Of a stretch of 64,000 bases of DNA, positions 26,769 through 35,002 are shown piece by piece. The notes below the pieces were generated by a model. The model was not told where the DNA came from. It ran no database searches and was given only the letters and a program-made list of their open reading frames with translations. The DNA comes from Saprospiraceae bacterium (GTDB lineage: Bacteria > Bacteroidota > Bacteroidia > Chitinophagales > Saprospiraceae). Made by a program: the position numbers and the translations under genes. Where the stretch lies: contig JADJPZ010000004.1 in assembly GCA_016713025.1 (NCBI GenBank), positions 3,534,001 through 3,598,000 on the forward strand, given 5' to 3'. Each line of letters starts with the position of its first letter. Within the stretch, counting starts at the first letter, position 1.

Positions 26769-27837
26769 AAAACAAAATCAACCACTGCTTCATTCCTATC
26801 GAAACTATATAAAGTCAAAATATCTTTATTTAGTGATTTGTGCGATTCTCTTGCTGTTTTTACTGGCAGCTGGCATTGGTATTGGTCCCACATCTATAGG
26901 TTGGGATGATATCATTTCTGCTTTACAGGGCGAAAATAGTGGGTCATCGCAACACGTCATTTTGCATTTGAGAATGCCGAGATTATTTGCAGCGATGCTG
27001 AGTGGAGCGGCTTTGGCAGTGTCGGGTGTAGTGATGCAAAGTGTACTTAGGAATCCTTTGGGTTCGCCATTTACATTGGGCATCTCTAATGCAGCCGCTT
27101 TTGGTGCTGCGTTTGCCTATATTTTTTTGACTGAAAGCAGTATAATCCATCAAGTATCCGCAACTTTCCCTATCATCCAATCGCTTATAGTCACTTTGTC
27201 TGCTTTTGTTTGGGCTATGATTGCATGTCTTTTTATATTATTAGTAGCCAGGATGAGAGGCACCACACCTGAAAACATGATCCTGACCGGAATTATTGCC
27301 AGTACATTGTTTACGGCCATGACGTCAATATTACAATATTTGGCAGACGATATAAAATTGGCTTCCATCGTATTTTGGACTTTTGGCGACTTATCCAAGG
27401 GTGGATGGAATGAGTTAATGTTACAGTCACTAATTTTAATACCTGTTCTTTTCTATTTTATTAGAAAAAGAATGAGTTTTAATGCATTGGATTCAGGAGA
27501 TGATGTGGCTTATAGTCTAGGTGTACAAGTATCTTCATTTAGAAAGACTTCCATGGTTTTGGCTTCATTGATGACGGCTTGCATTGTTTCATTTTATGGC
27601 ATTATTGCATTTGTAGGATTGGTTATTCCACATATTATACGTAGATTGATCGGTGGAGATGAACGTTTTTTATTGCCTGCGTCTGCTTTGACGGGAGCAA
27701 TTTTTCTGATGCTGTGTGATATTGTAGCCCGAACAGTACTCAGTCCTATTGTCATCCCGGTAGGTATTTTGACGTCAATGATCGGTGCGCCAATGTTCAT
27801 ATTTTTACTTATCAAAGGTAAAAGATATCAAGCATGA
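26755..27837 (+). CDS. FecCD-type ABC importer permease
   Basis: 360 residues with about nine to ten membrane helices. Family marks: HLRMPRLFAAMLSGAALAVS near residue 70, VLRNPLGSPFTLGISNAAAF near residue 95, IIAFVGLVIPHIIRRLIGGD near 282. It forms the transport channel with the ATPase encoded next. It overlaps the binding-protein gene by 14 bp and the ATPase gene by 4 bp, so translation is coupled. Confidence 0.93.
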   Translation: MISDKKQNQPLLHSYRNYIKSKYLYLVICAILLLFLLAAGIGIGPTSIGWDDIISALQGENSGSSQHVILHLRMPRLFAAMLSGAALAVSGVVMQSVLRNPLGSPFTLGISNAAAFGAAFAYIFLTESSIIHQVSATFPIIQSLIVTLSAFVWAMIACLFILLVARMRGTTPENMILTGIIASTLFTAMTSILQYLADDIKLASIVFWTFGDLSKGGWNELMLQSLILIPVLFYFIRKRMSFNALDSGDDVAYSLGVQVSSFRKTSMVLASLMTACIVSFYGIIAFVGLVIPHIIRRLIGGDERFLLPASALTGAIFLMLCDIVARTVLSPIVIPVGILTSMIGAPMFIFLLIKGKRYQA

Positions 27838-28586
27838 AGATGATCGATATTCAAAACATTAGCTATGCTTATGGCAAAACCAAAGTATTGGACCACTTCA
27901 GTCATGTTTTTGAGCGTTGTCATTTTACGGCTATAATGGGTGTCAATGGATCTGGCAAATCTACCCTAATCAGATGTATCAATGGGATGAACAAAACATC
28001 ATCAGGTCAGATTTTTATAAAAAACAAACCAATAGACCAAATGTCCGTGGCTGACATTGCTCAGCATATTGCGTATGTGCCCCAAGTACACCAAAATCTT
28101 TTCCCTGCTACTGTTTTTGATACCGTTCTGGCAGGGAGAATCCCATATATGACATGGCGGCCCAAGACAACAGATATAGACATTGTCCGGGACATTCTTC
28201 AAGAAATGAATCTAACCGACATGGCACTCAGAGATATCAATCAATTGAGTGGTGGCGAAAGACAAAAAGTATTTATAGCCCGTGCCTTAGCTCAGAAAAC
28301 CGATGTCATTTTACTAGACGAACCCACATCCAATCTCGACCTGAAGCATCAAATGGAAATCATGACTTTGCTTCAAAATTTAGCTACTACTGGTAAGACC
28401 ATCATCATGGCCATACATGATATCAATATGGCTTTAAAATATTGTAATCGTTTTTGTATGATGAAAAACGGTCAGTTGATAGCTTCTAGTTTGTCTTCTG
28501 AGATTGATCCCCAATTGATAAAAACGGTATATGATGTAGATGCCGAAATTGTTAATATTAACGGTCAAAAAATATTGATTAGTTGA
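27834..28586 (+). CDS. ABC importer ATP-binding protein (FecE/BtuD type)
   Basis: 250 residues. Walker A GVNGSGKSTLI near residue 38, Q-loop in IAYVPQVHQNLFP near 80, signature LSGGERQKVFIARALAQ near 137, Walker B VILLDEPTSNLDL near 158, and switch His in MAIHDINMALKY. It powers the preceding permease. No terminator is evident after the stop. Confidence 0.95.
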   Translation: MKMIDIQNISYAYGKTKVLDHFSHVFERCHFTAIMGVNGSGKSTLIRCINGMNKTSSGQIFIKNKPIDQMSVADIAQHIAYVPQVHQNLFPATVFDTVLAGRIPYMTWRPKTTDIDIVRDILQEMNLTDMALRDINQLSGGERQKVFIARALAQKTDVILLDEPTSNLDLKHQMEIMTLLQNLATTGKTIIMAIHDINMALKYCNRFCMMKNGQLIASSLSSEIDPQLIKTVYDVDAEIVNINGQKILIS

Positions 28587-28955
28587 TGCAAATCTAAGGG
28601 ACAGTCGCAGTAACGCTAAAGACGTCATTAAAATCATGCTAAAGTTTGACAAGTTTATAACTGTGATCCAAGTATTATTGAATCAGTCTGATGCCTTACA
28701 GGTTTAAATTCAATAGCTCAATGATCAGAATACAAAGCTGCTTTTTTTATACAATTTTAGCTGACGCATTAAAAATGCTGGAAATATGACATTGCAGTTA
28801 CAAACTGCGACGATCGAGATTATTGTTACTTTCGGATTTTTAGATTAGGAATCACAAACACCTATTCACCAATAAATAAATTTTTAAGCAACTAAATTTT
28901 ATAAAAAATTGTTATAAATTTTTTTCTTTTGAAATTGAATTCTTAATTATTTGGA
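28587..28955. other. Intergenic stretch with a CGCAGTTTG hairpin
   Basis: 369 bp without a supported gene. The only structure seen is GCAGTT/AACTGC at 28794-28808 followed by CGACGATCGAGAT, a motif that returns on the far side of the vapBC remnant (29612-29630, and weakly at 29804-29824). The last 80 bp are very AT-rich and should hold the vapB promoter. Confidence 0.4.
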
Positions 28956-29174
28956 ATGATGGATAATACAATGCTAATACAAATAACCAATCAAAAAGCG
29001 GTAGGACTTTTACATGAGTTGGAAGAATTGGATTTGATTAAAGTGCTTAAAGCAAATTTTGTTCCTGACAAACAAAAACTTTCTGATAAATACAAAGGGA
29101 TTATCAGTAAAAAGCAAGGGCAAAACCTAAACGAACATATTAAAAAAATGCGTAGTGAATGGAACGATATCTGA
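28956..29174 (+). CDS. VapB-like antitoxin
   Basis: 72 residues, or 66 if the ATG at 28974 (MLIQITNQKAVGLLHELEEL) is the true start, which fits the family better. Pattern: an N-terminal helix (KAVGLLHELEELDLIKVLK), a basic linker (KLSDKYKGIISKKQG), and a C-terminal IKKMRSEWNDI. Such small proteins precede PIN-domain toxins in Bacteroidota and neutralise them by binding through the C-terminal tail. The last 16 bp overlap the toxin gene, typical of a toxin-antitoxin operon. Confidence 0.7.
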   Translation: MMDNTMLIQITNQKAVGLLHELEELDLIKVLKANFVPDKQKLSDKYKGIISKKQGQNLNEHIKKMRSEWNDI

Positions 29175-29542
29175 TTGATACTAATGTTGTGTCTGATTAT
29201 CTTTCTGATTCTTTTACTGCTGCTGGAATGGCTTTTATGGATATTGCAATTGACGCTATCCCAAATATTTCAATCATTACACAAATTGAACTGCTGTGCT
29301 GGGATTCTGATAAAATGACCGCACAAAGCGTTAAAGATTTTATTGATGATAGTGTAGTAATGAACATTAATGCCAATGTGATTTCGTATTGTGTTGCTTT
29401 ACGCAAAGGTAAAAGAATAAAAACACCTGATGCCATAATTGCCGCTACTGCTATGGCTTAAGGATACACTTTGATTACTGCCAATGAAAAAGATTTTGCT
29501 AATATCAAAGGATTAAGACTTATTAATCCACATAAGATGTGA
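29159..29542 (+). pseudogene. VapC-like PIN-domain toxin with premature stop
   Basis: Frame from ATG 29159: YLIDTNVVSDYL (first acidic residue), SIITQIELLCW (second acidic), KTPDAIIAATAMA (third acidic), then TAA at 29459-29461. Beyond the stop the same frame continues GYTLITANEKDFANIKGLRL to TGA at 29540-29542, exactly the expected end of a PIN domain including the fourth acidic residue. A single change from a sense codon such as TTA or TAT would explain it. The truncated 100-residue product should be inactive as a nuclease. Confidence 0.75.
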
Positions 29543-29745
29543 ACTTATTTGTGAATCCCGCTAAAGCTCGACAAGTTTTGTAATTCGACACCAAAAATAT
29601 TAACCCGATGGTCGCAGTTTGCTACTGCGATCCTATTATTTAAGAATTTGCAATTCGTCACCACAAATACCTATAAACTATAGCACAAAATCTAGAAACA
29701 AATAGTTTTGTGCTTTATTTTTAATTAAGTAAGATGCGTATTGAA

Positions 29746-29779
29746 TTTACCCCGTTGGATATTTATCCTACGGGGTAAA
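29746..29779. repeat. Near-perfect 16-bp hairpin
   Basis: TTTACCCCGTTGGATA pairs with TATCCTACGGGGTAAA with one mismatch and a 2-nt loop. No T run of terminator quality follows on the plus strand. Origin and role are unknown. Confidence 0.55.
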
Positions 29780-29858
29780 GGGTAAAGATTTATAAAATAG
29801 TATATCGCAATTGCAAACTGAGACAATCCATGTATTTGTTTTACCAAAAATAAAGTTT

Positions 29859-30019
29859 AGAGTATGTTTAAACTTTTATCATTTGGCTCCAAGCGGCAAA
29901 TTTAATTTTAGGCAGCGTTATATTTTTCGCCGTAACTTCCGGCTATGTCTGCAAAATATGCCTTGTCCAAAATTAAATTTCCTCACTTTCGCTCAAACAT
30001 AAAAATTTAAACATACTCT
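29859..30019. mobile_element. MITE-like repeat, family 2, copy 1
   Basis: 161-bp element with inverted ends AGAGTATGTTTAAACTTTTA and the complement of TAAAAATTTAAACATACTCT (two mismatches over 20 bp). The inside also tends to fold back (AAATTTAATTTTAGG versus CCAAAATTAAATTT). The reverse complement matches 49733-49963 over nearly its whole length. No coding capacity; no clear target duplication. Confidence 0.75.
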
Positions 30020-30070
30020 TAATTGTTCTGCTTGGTTACACATATATTCGTTATTTTCTTTCGTTTTACA

Positions 30071-30088
30071 TTAGAAAATATTTACTAA
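30071..30088. promoter_or_regulatory. Palindromic operator before hypC
   Basis: TTAGAAAATATTTACTAA lies 69 bp before the hypC ATG, matching the hydrogenase-locus 18-mer in all conserved positions. A near -7 sequence (TAGTATTTG, one base too long) follows at 30092-30100. Confidence 0.7.
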
Positions 30089-30157
30089 AACTAGTATTTG
30101 TTATCATGCAATACGGTACATAGTGTAAATTGCGTCTTCATTTAAAAAACATCGTTT

Positions 30158-30433
30158 ATGTGTCTGGCAATACCTGGTAAAATAAAAAGTATAGAATACA
30201 AATACGACGGACTTGTACGTATGGCCAAAGTCCAGTTTGGAGGCATCACCAAAGAAGCAAGTCTCGAGATGGTCCCTGCTGCCAAAGAAGGAGATTATGT
30301 CCTGGTACACGTAGGAGTAGCCATCAGTATCGTCAATGAAGAAGAAGCCATGCTCACCTTTAAATATCTGGAAGAAATAGGAGAAATAGACGAACTCGTA
30401 GAAGTATCGCAAATAGATAGACAAGATTTGTAA
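30158..30433 (+). CDS. hypC: Hydrogenase assembly chaperone HypC
   Basis: 91 residues, HypC/HupF family. The essential N terminus MCLAIPGKI (Cys2) is present, followed by GGITKEASLEMVP, GDYVLVHVGVAISIVNEEEA. It carries the Fe(CN)2CO unit between HypD and the large-subunit precursor. First gene of the hypCDE operon. Confidence 0.96.
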   Translation: MCLAIPGKIKSIEYKYDGLVRMAKVQFGGITKEASLEMVPAAKEGDYVLVHVGVAISIVNEEEAMLTFKYLEEIGEIDELVEVSQIDRQDL

Positions 30434-30456
30434 TACCAAAACTAAAAACGAAGAGT

Positions 30457-31557
30457 ATGAAATTTATGTCTGAATATCGCGACCCTCAGCTGGTCGAAAA
30501 GTACCTTGCCGAAATCCACAAATCCACCACTCGTCCATGGTCGATCATGGAAGTTTGCGGCGGTCAGACACATAGTTTGGTGAAAAATGGCATCATCAAT
30601 CTACTGCCAGAAAAGATCAATATGGTCCATGGTCCTGGATGTCCGGTCTGTGTGACACCTTTGCATCTTATAGACAAAGCGGTACATCTTGCCATGGAAA
30701 AAAATGTCATCTTGTGTTCTTATGGCGATATGCTCAGAGTGCCCGGATCTAAATATAGTTTGCTCGAAGCTAAAGCACGAGGTGCAGACGTAAGGATCCT
30801 ATACTCTCCATTAGAAGCCGTAAATCTGGCTAAAGAAAATCCCAATCGGGAAGTAGTATTTTTTGCAGTAGGATTTGAAACTACAGCTCCTGCCAATGCG
30901 CTTTCTGTGCTTCATGCAGAGCGTGCACAAGTACAAAATTATTCGATTTTGGCGTCACATGTCTTGGTTCCACCTGCTATCGAAGCGGTGATGGATGATG
31001 AAGGCGCGAAGATTGATGGATTTTTGGCAGCTGGTCACGTTTGTACCATTATGGGTATTCATGAGTATTATCCATTGGTTGAAAAGTACCATGTACCTAT
31101 TGTGGTCACTGGATTTGAGCCCGTAGATATCGTTCAAGGCTTATTGATGACCATAAAACAACTAGAAAAAGGGGAAGCCAAACTCGAAAATCAATATTCC
31201 AGAGTAGTAGATTCTGATGGAAATCCTGAAGCGATAAAAATAATAGAAAAAGTATTTTATACTACAGATAGAGAATGGAGAGGTATAGGTAATATACATA
31301 TGAGCGGTTATCAAGTCAGACCTGAATATGCGCTTTATGATGCCAACAAAAAATTTGATATTAATATCGAAAAAGTAGATGAAAACAAAGATTGTATAGC
31401 TGGTCTCGTTCTGAAAGGAATCAAAAAACCTTATGAATGTCCGCAATTTGGCAAAGGATGTTCGCCACAGATGCCACTTGGTGCACCGATGGTCAGTAGT
31501 GAAGGAGCATGTGCAGCATATTATCATTTTTCTAATGCTATGGAATCTATTTCCTAA
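30457..31557 (+). CDS. hypD: Hydrogenase formation protein HypD
   Basis: 366 residues, full length. Motifs: MEVCGGQTHSLVKNGI near residue 31, HGPGCPVCVTP near 66 (iron-binding cysteines), CSYGDMLRVPGS near 89, FFAVGFETTAPANA near 135, and the C-terminal [4Fe-4S] region ECPQFGKGCSPQMPLGAPMV. It is the scaffold on which the Fe(CN)2CO cofactor is assembled with HypC. 23 bp after hypC. Confidence 0.97.
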   Translation: MKFMSEYRDPQLVEKYLAEIHKSTTRPWSIMEVCGGQTHSLVKNGIINLLPEKINMVHGPGCPVCVTPLHLIDKAVHLAMEKNVILCSYGDMLRVPGSKYSLLEAKARGADVRILYSPLEAVNLAKENPNREVVFFAVGFETTAPANALSVLHAERAQVQNYSILASHVLVPPAIEAVMDDEGAKIDGFLAAGHVCTIMGIHEYYPLVEKYHVPIVVTGFEPVDIVQGLLMTIKQLEKGEAKLENQYSRVVDSDGNPEAIKIIEKVFYTTDREWRGIGNIHMSGYQVRPEYALYDANKKFDINIEKVDENKDCIAGLVLKGIKKPYECPQFGKGCSPQMPLGAPMVSSEGACAAYYHFSNAMESIS

Positions 31558-31595
31558 TAGAAAACTTCATCTGTGCTTAAAAATTAAAATCCATA

Positions 31596-32654
31596 ATGAA
31601 CCCAAAAACAAACATACTATCTGCTTCATGTCCTATGCCTAAAATGGATTTTGATATCATTACCTTGGGTCATGGCAGTGGTGGATTATTGACCAATAAA
31701 TTGTTGGAATCAGGCGTTTTTAATCTATTCAGCAATGAGTACCTGAATCAAAAACATGACGGCGCCACACTTTCATTAAATGGTCAGGTAGCATTCAGCA
31801 CGGATAGTTATGTCATATCTCCCATCTTTTTTCCAGGTGGAAATATAGGAGAGCTTGCGGTAAATGGTACTGTAAATGACTTAGCCATGTGCGGTGCAAA
31901 AGCCAAATATTTATCACTTTCTTTTATCATAGAAGAAGGCTTGAGAATGGACGAATTTTGGGAAATACTCCTATCCATAAAAGCAGCTGCTGAAAAAGCA
32001 CAGGTATTGATCGTCACAGGTGATACCAAAGTCGTAGAACGTGGCAAAGGCGATAAAATATTTATCAATACTTCGGGTATAGGCATCATACATCCTGAGG
32101 CAAATATATCTATCAGTAACGTAAGAGTCGGAGATAAAATCATTGTAAGCGGCCAGATAGCCACTCATGGTATAGCCATCATGAGCGTACGTGAAGGCCT
32201 TGATTTTGAAACATCAATAGAGAGTGACACTTGCCATTTTAATTACGTAGTCCCCCGGATTTTAAATAAATATGGCAATGACATCCACCTGTTTAGAGAT
32301 CCGACTCGTGGTGGTGTAGCTACGGTACTCAATGAGATAGCCAGAGACAGCAATCTGGGTATCGACATAGATCAGAAATATATAAAAGTATCAGATGATG
32401 TAGCTGGTGCCTGCGAATTGCTCGGTTTAGATCCACTTTATGTGGCCAATGAAGGCGTATTTATAGCTGTGGTCAATGAATCAAAAGCGGCAGATATATT
32501 GGCTGAAATTCAAACTTGGGAAAATGGACAAGATGCTTTCATCATAGGAGAAGTGGTAGAAACACATCCCAGGCAAGTTATTATAAATAGTAACATCGGC
32601 GGTAAAAGAGTGGTCAATATGCTATTGGGTGAACAATTGCCAAGAATATGTTAG
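31596..32654 (+). CDS. hypE: Hydrogenase expression/formation protein HypE
   Basis: 352 residues. AIRS/PurM-like ATPase fold: LGHGSGGLLTNKLL near residue 24, ALSFDSYV-like STDSYVISPIFFPGG near 68, NGTVNDLAMCGAKA near 90, FRDPTRGGVATVLNEIA near 230. The C terminus ends PRIC, the conserved tail whose Cys receives the carbamoyl group from HypF and is dehydrated to thiocyanate. Its last 7 bp overlap the next gene. Confidence 0.96.
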   Translation: MNPKTNILSASCPMPKMDFDIITLGHGSGGLLTNKLLESGVFNLFSNEYLNQKHDGATLSLNGQVAFSTDSYVISPIFFPGGNIGELAVNGTVNDLAMCGAKAKYLSLSFIIEEGLRMDEFWEILLSIKAAAEKAQVLIVTGDTKVVERGKGDKIFINTSGIGIIHPEANISISNVRVGDKIIVSGQIATHGIAIMSVREGLDFETSIESDTCHFNYVVPRILNKYGNDIHLFRDPTRGGVATVLNEIARDSNLGIDIDQKYIKVSDDVAGACELLGLDPLYVANEGVFIAVVNESKAADILAEIQTWENGQDAFIIGEVVETHPRQVIINSNIGGKRVVNMLLGEQLPRIC

Positions 32655-33799
32655 ACAATCAAATAATAAATATTACCCTGAAGAAGGCGATGCCAGTTAC
32701 TGAAGGCCTGATTGCGCCACAAATTTCTGTAGAAGACCATATTTTCTATGGTGAGGAGGGAAATCCCTTTTTGGCTCCTCGAGGCGTCTTCATCTCTGGA
32801 AATAAACTTATGGTTGCCGATACGGGACAAAACAGGGTTTTTATATGGAATCAGATACCAAAAACTCCTTATCAAAAGGCCGATGTTGTCCTCGGGCAGT
32901 TGCTTACGACAGATACAGGTCGAAATAGCGGAGACTCTGTACATGCTAACACACTCATGTATCCATCAGGAATATGGACAGATGGCCACAAACTGGTAGT
33001 CGCTGATGCGTGGAATCACAGGGTGTTGGTATGGCATATTTTCCCTACATCACACGGACAATCAGCGGATGTAGTGATAGGCCAAAAGGACTTTTTTAGT
33101 AATCAACCCAATATTTTAGGAATCGGCCAAACCCCAAATGCACAGTCCTTAAATTGGCCTTACGGCGTATTTAGTGATGGGTCTCGGCTCTATATTGCAG
33201 ATACCGGAAATCGGAGAGTGCTCGTTTTTAATGAATTTCCTACTGAAAACTTCAAAGAAGCAGATGCCGTCATAGGTAAACCCAATTTTGAAGAAAGAGA
33301 TTATGAAAACACCGATGCTATTTGGCCATATTCCGTCAAACTTAATACAAAAGGTCACATAGCTATTACAGATACGCAATATTACCGTGTTTTGCTTTGG
33401 AATTCTGTAGAAAAAGCGCTATCATCTTCATCTGAGATCATCATCGGGCAACCTGATATCGATAGTAGTGGACAAAATCAATTCAACTTATATCCTAAAG
33501 AAAATACTTTGTCTTGGTGTTATGATACTTGTTTTTATAAAAATGGAATATTCGTAGCAGATACCGGCAACAGCAGGATACTATGGTTTGAAAGTTTACC
33601 ATCAGCAAACAACCCAAGTGCGCAAAGTCTGATAGGTAAAAAAGATTTCAATACAGGTAGCGAAAATGCAGAATCTATTTTTGGTACAGAAAAATCAATG
33701 TATTGGCCATTCTCGATTAGTGTGGATGAAGTTGAAAATAAATTAGTCATAGCAGATACCGGCAATCACAGAATTATTTTTCATACTTTAATGATCTAA
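32648..33799 (+). CDS. NHL-repeat beta-propeller protein
   Basis: 383 residues, no signal peptide. Six NHL-type blades are visible through the repeated core: VADTGQNRVFIWN, VADAWNHRVLVWH, IADTGNRRVLVFN, ITDTQYYRVLLWN, VADTGNSRILWFE, IADTGNHRIIFHT, at roughly 50-65-residue intervals. NHL proteins are found beside high-affinity hydrogenases of groups 1h and 2a in other phyla (from memory), so it probably helps assembly or docking of the enzyme. Overlaps the end of hypE and is followed after 5 bp by the next ORF. Confidence 0.88.
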   Translation: MLDNQIINITLKKAMPVTEGLIAPQISVEDHIFYGEEGNPFLAPRGVFISGNKLMVADTGQNRVFIWNQIPKTPYQKADVVLGQLLTTDTGRNSGDSVHANTLMYPSGIWTDGHKLVVADAWNHRVLVWHIFPTSHGQSADVVIGQKDFFSNQPNILGIGQTPNAQSLNWPYGVFSDGSRLYIADTGNRRVLVFNEFPTENFKEADAVIGKPNFEERDYENTDAIWPYSVKLNTKGHIAITDTQYYRVLLWNSVEKALSSSSEIIIGQPDIDSSGQNQFNLYPKENTLSWCYDTCFYKNGIFVADTGNSRILWFESLPSANNPSAQSLIGKKDFNTGSENAESIFGTEKSMYWPFSISVDEVENKLVIADTGNHRIIFHTLMI

Positions 33800-33804
33800 C
33801 GGAT

Positions 33805-34035
33805 ATGACAGACCAAGAAATTATTGACAAATACGACCCAAAAGAATTACTACTCCTAGTCTTGAAAGGGATGGAAGTTGCAATTCACAATCATGATGGA
33901 AAATATGTAGAAGTCGAAAACGGATATTCCATTGAAGTAGAAGGTAAATCTCTGTACAAACTTTTACACAAGGGACAAGTCGTAGCACCATTTGCTGACG
34001 TGGTAGAAATGTGTGGATTTATAAAAATGGGGTAA
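33805..34035 (+). CDS. Small protein of unknown function in the hyp operon
   Basis: 76 residues, acidic N terminus (TDQEIIDKYDPKELLLLVLKG) then a compact alpha/beta-looking part with VENGYSIEVEGKSLYKLLHKG. No Cys pair that could bind a metal (one Cys only). Tightly packed: 5 bp after the NHL gene and 3 bp before the next. Function unknown; linked to the hydrogenase by position only. Confidence 0.7.
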   Translation: MTDQEIIDKYDPKELLLLVLKGMEVAIHNHDGKYVEVENGYSIEVEGKSLYKLLHKGQVVAPFADVVEMCGFIKMG

Positions 34036-34038
34036 CTT

Positions 34039-34611
34039 ATGCAAGATAAAATAGAGATGTCGATCATTGCTTTGTCAAAAAGCAAAACATCAGAAAACAA
34101 TTATGTAATAGTTTTAGAAGACGAAAATAGTAAAAAAAGATTACCTATACTTATTGGAGGTAATGAAGCGCAATACATCGGTATAGTCTTAGAAAGGCTC
34201 AACACTAAGCGCCCGATGACTCATGACTTGCTGAACACCACAATAGAAGCATTAGGCGGAAAAGTAAAGTACATATATATTCATGAGTTAAAACAAGAAA
34301 TTTTTGTAGCAGAGGTTGTCATCCAACAAAAAGAAAGCGCTGATTTAGTGCATATCGATGCTCGGGCTTCCGACGCCATTGCTTTAGCTACAAAAACTGG
34401 TGTTCCTATTTATACCAATGAAGATATACTAAACCAAGCAAGTTTTCTCAATGAAATCTATGTCATAGAGAGTAATAAAACTTCATTTAATGATTACTCA
34501 ATACCTGAATTGGAAGAATTGCTTTTGAAAGTAATCCAAAAAGAAGACTATGAGAGTGCCATCAGAATCAGAGAAACTATTCAAAGAAAAAAGTCAAACC
34601 TAAATTCCTAA
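34039..34611 (+). CDS. Bifunctional nuclease family (DUF151) protein
   Basis: 190 residues. BFN/DUF151 domain at about residues 5-135 (LPILIGGNEAQYIGIVLE, RPMTHDLLNTTIEALGG, ASDAIALATKTGVPIYT), then a C-terminal UvrB/UvrC-like motif (EELLLKVIQKEDYESAIRIR). This domain pair is common in Bacteroidota. A nuclease role has been reported for plant and Mycobacterium relatives, but the link to a hydrogenase operon is unexplained; it may simply be carried along. 11 bp before hypA. Confidence 0.85.
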   Translation: MQDKIEMSIIALSKSKTSENNYVIVLEDENSKKRLPILIGGNEAQYIGIVLERLNTKRPMTHDLLNTTIEALGGKVKYIYIHELKQEIFVAEVVIQQKESADLVHIDARASDAIALATKTGVPIYTNEDILNQASFLNEIYVIESNKTSFNDYSIPELEELLLKVIQKEDYESAIRIRETIQRKKSNLNS

Positions 34612-34622
34612 ATCTGATCATC

Positions 34623-34970
34623 ATGCACGAAATATCATTGGTAAGAAATGTGTTTAATACCCTACATCATGAATTTGATGATGAAACGATACCAAAAATA
34701 AAAAAAATAAAGATTATAGCAGGAGTCCTTTCCAATATTGAACCTATATTGATGCAAAATGCTTTTGAAGCAGTGGTCGCTACGGATGCTCCCGAGTTTA
34801 AAGATGCTATTATGGATATACAAATATTACCAGTCATCATCGAATGTCTGCATTGCCAAACTAAGTCAGAAATAAAGAACTATACTTTTGTCTGTTCATT
34901 TTGCCAAAAACCAAGTAATAATATCATACAAGGCAATGAATTATTGATCAGTGGTGTGGAAGTGGAGTGA
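34623..34970 (+). CDS. hypA: Hydrogenase nickel incorporation protein HypA
   Basis: 115 residues. N terminus MHEISLVRN contains the nickel-binding Met1-His2-Glu3. The zinc site is formed by CLHCQ and CSFCQ near residues 79-98. It hands nickel to the large subunit with HypB, which is encoded 11 kb away in a different unit. Last gene of the hypCDE-NHL-hypA operon. Confidence 0.93.
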   Translation: MHEISLVRNVFNTLHHEFDDETIPKIKKIKIIAGVLSNIEPILMQNAFEAVVATDAPEFKDAIMDIQILPVIIECLHCQTKSEIKNYTFVCSFCQKPSNNIIQGNELLISGVEVE

Positions 34971-35002
34971 GCTGAGATTCTTTGTGAGCATACTGCATTT
35001 TT

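Larger units (their letters stand above)
29543..30157. other. Intergenic stretch holding repeats and the hypC operator
   Basis: 615 bp without a gene. In order: a TCGCAGT/ACTGCGA hairpin (29612-29630), a 16-bp stem with one mismatch and a 2-nt loop (29746-29779, arm TTTACCCCGTTGGATA), the family 2 repeat (29859-30019) and the 18-bp operator (30071-30088). Confidence 0.6.
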
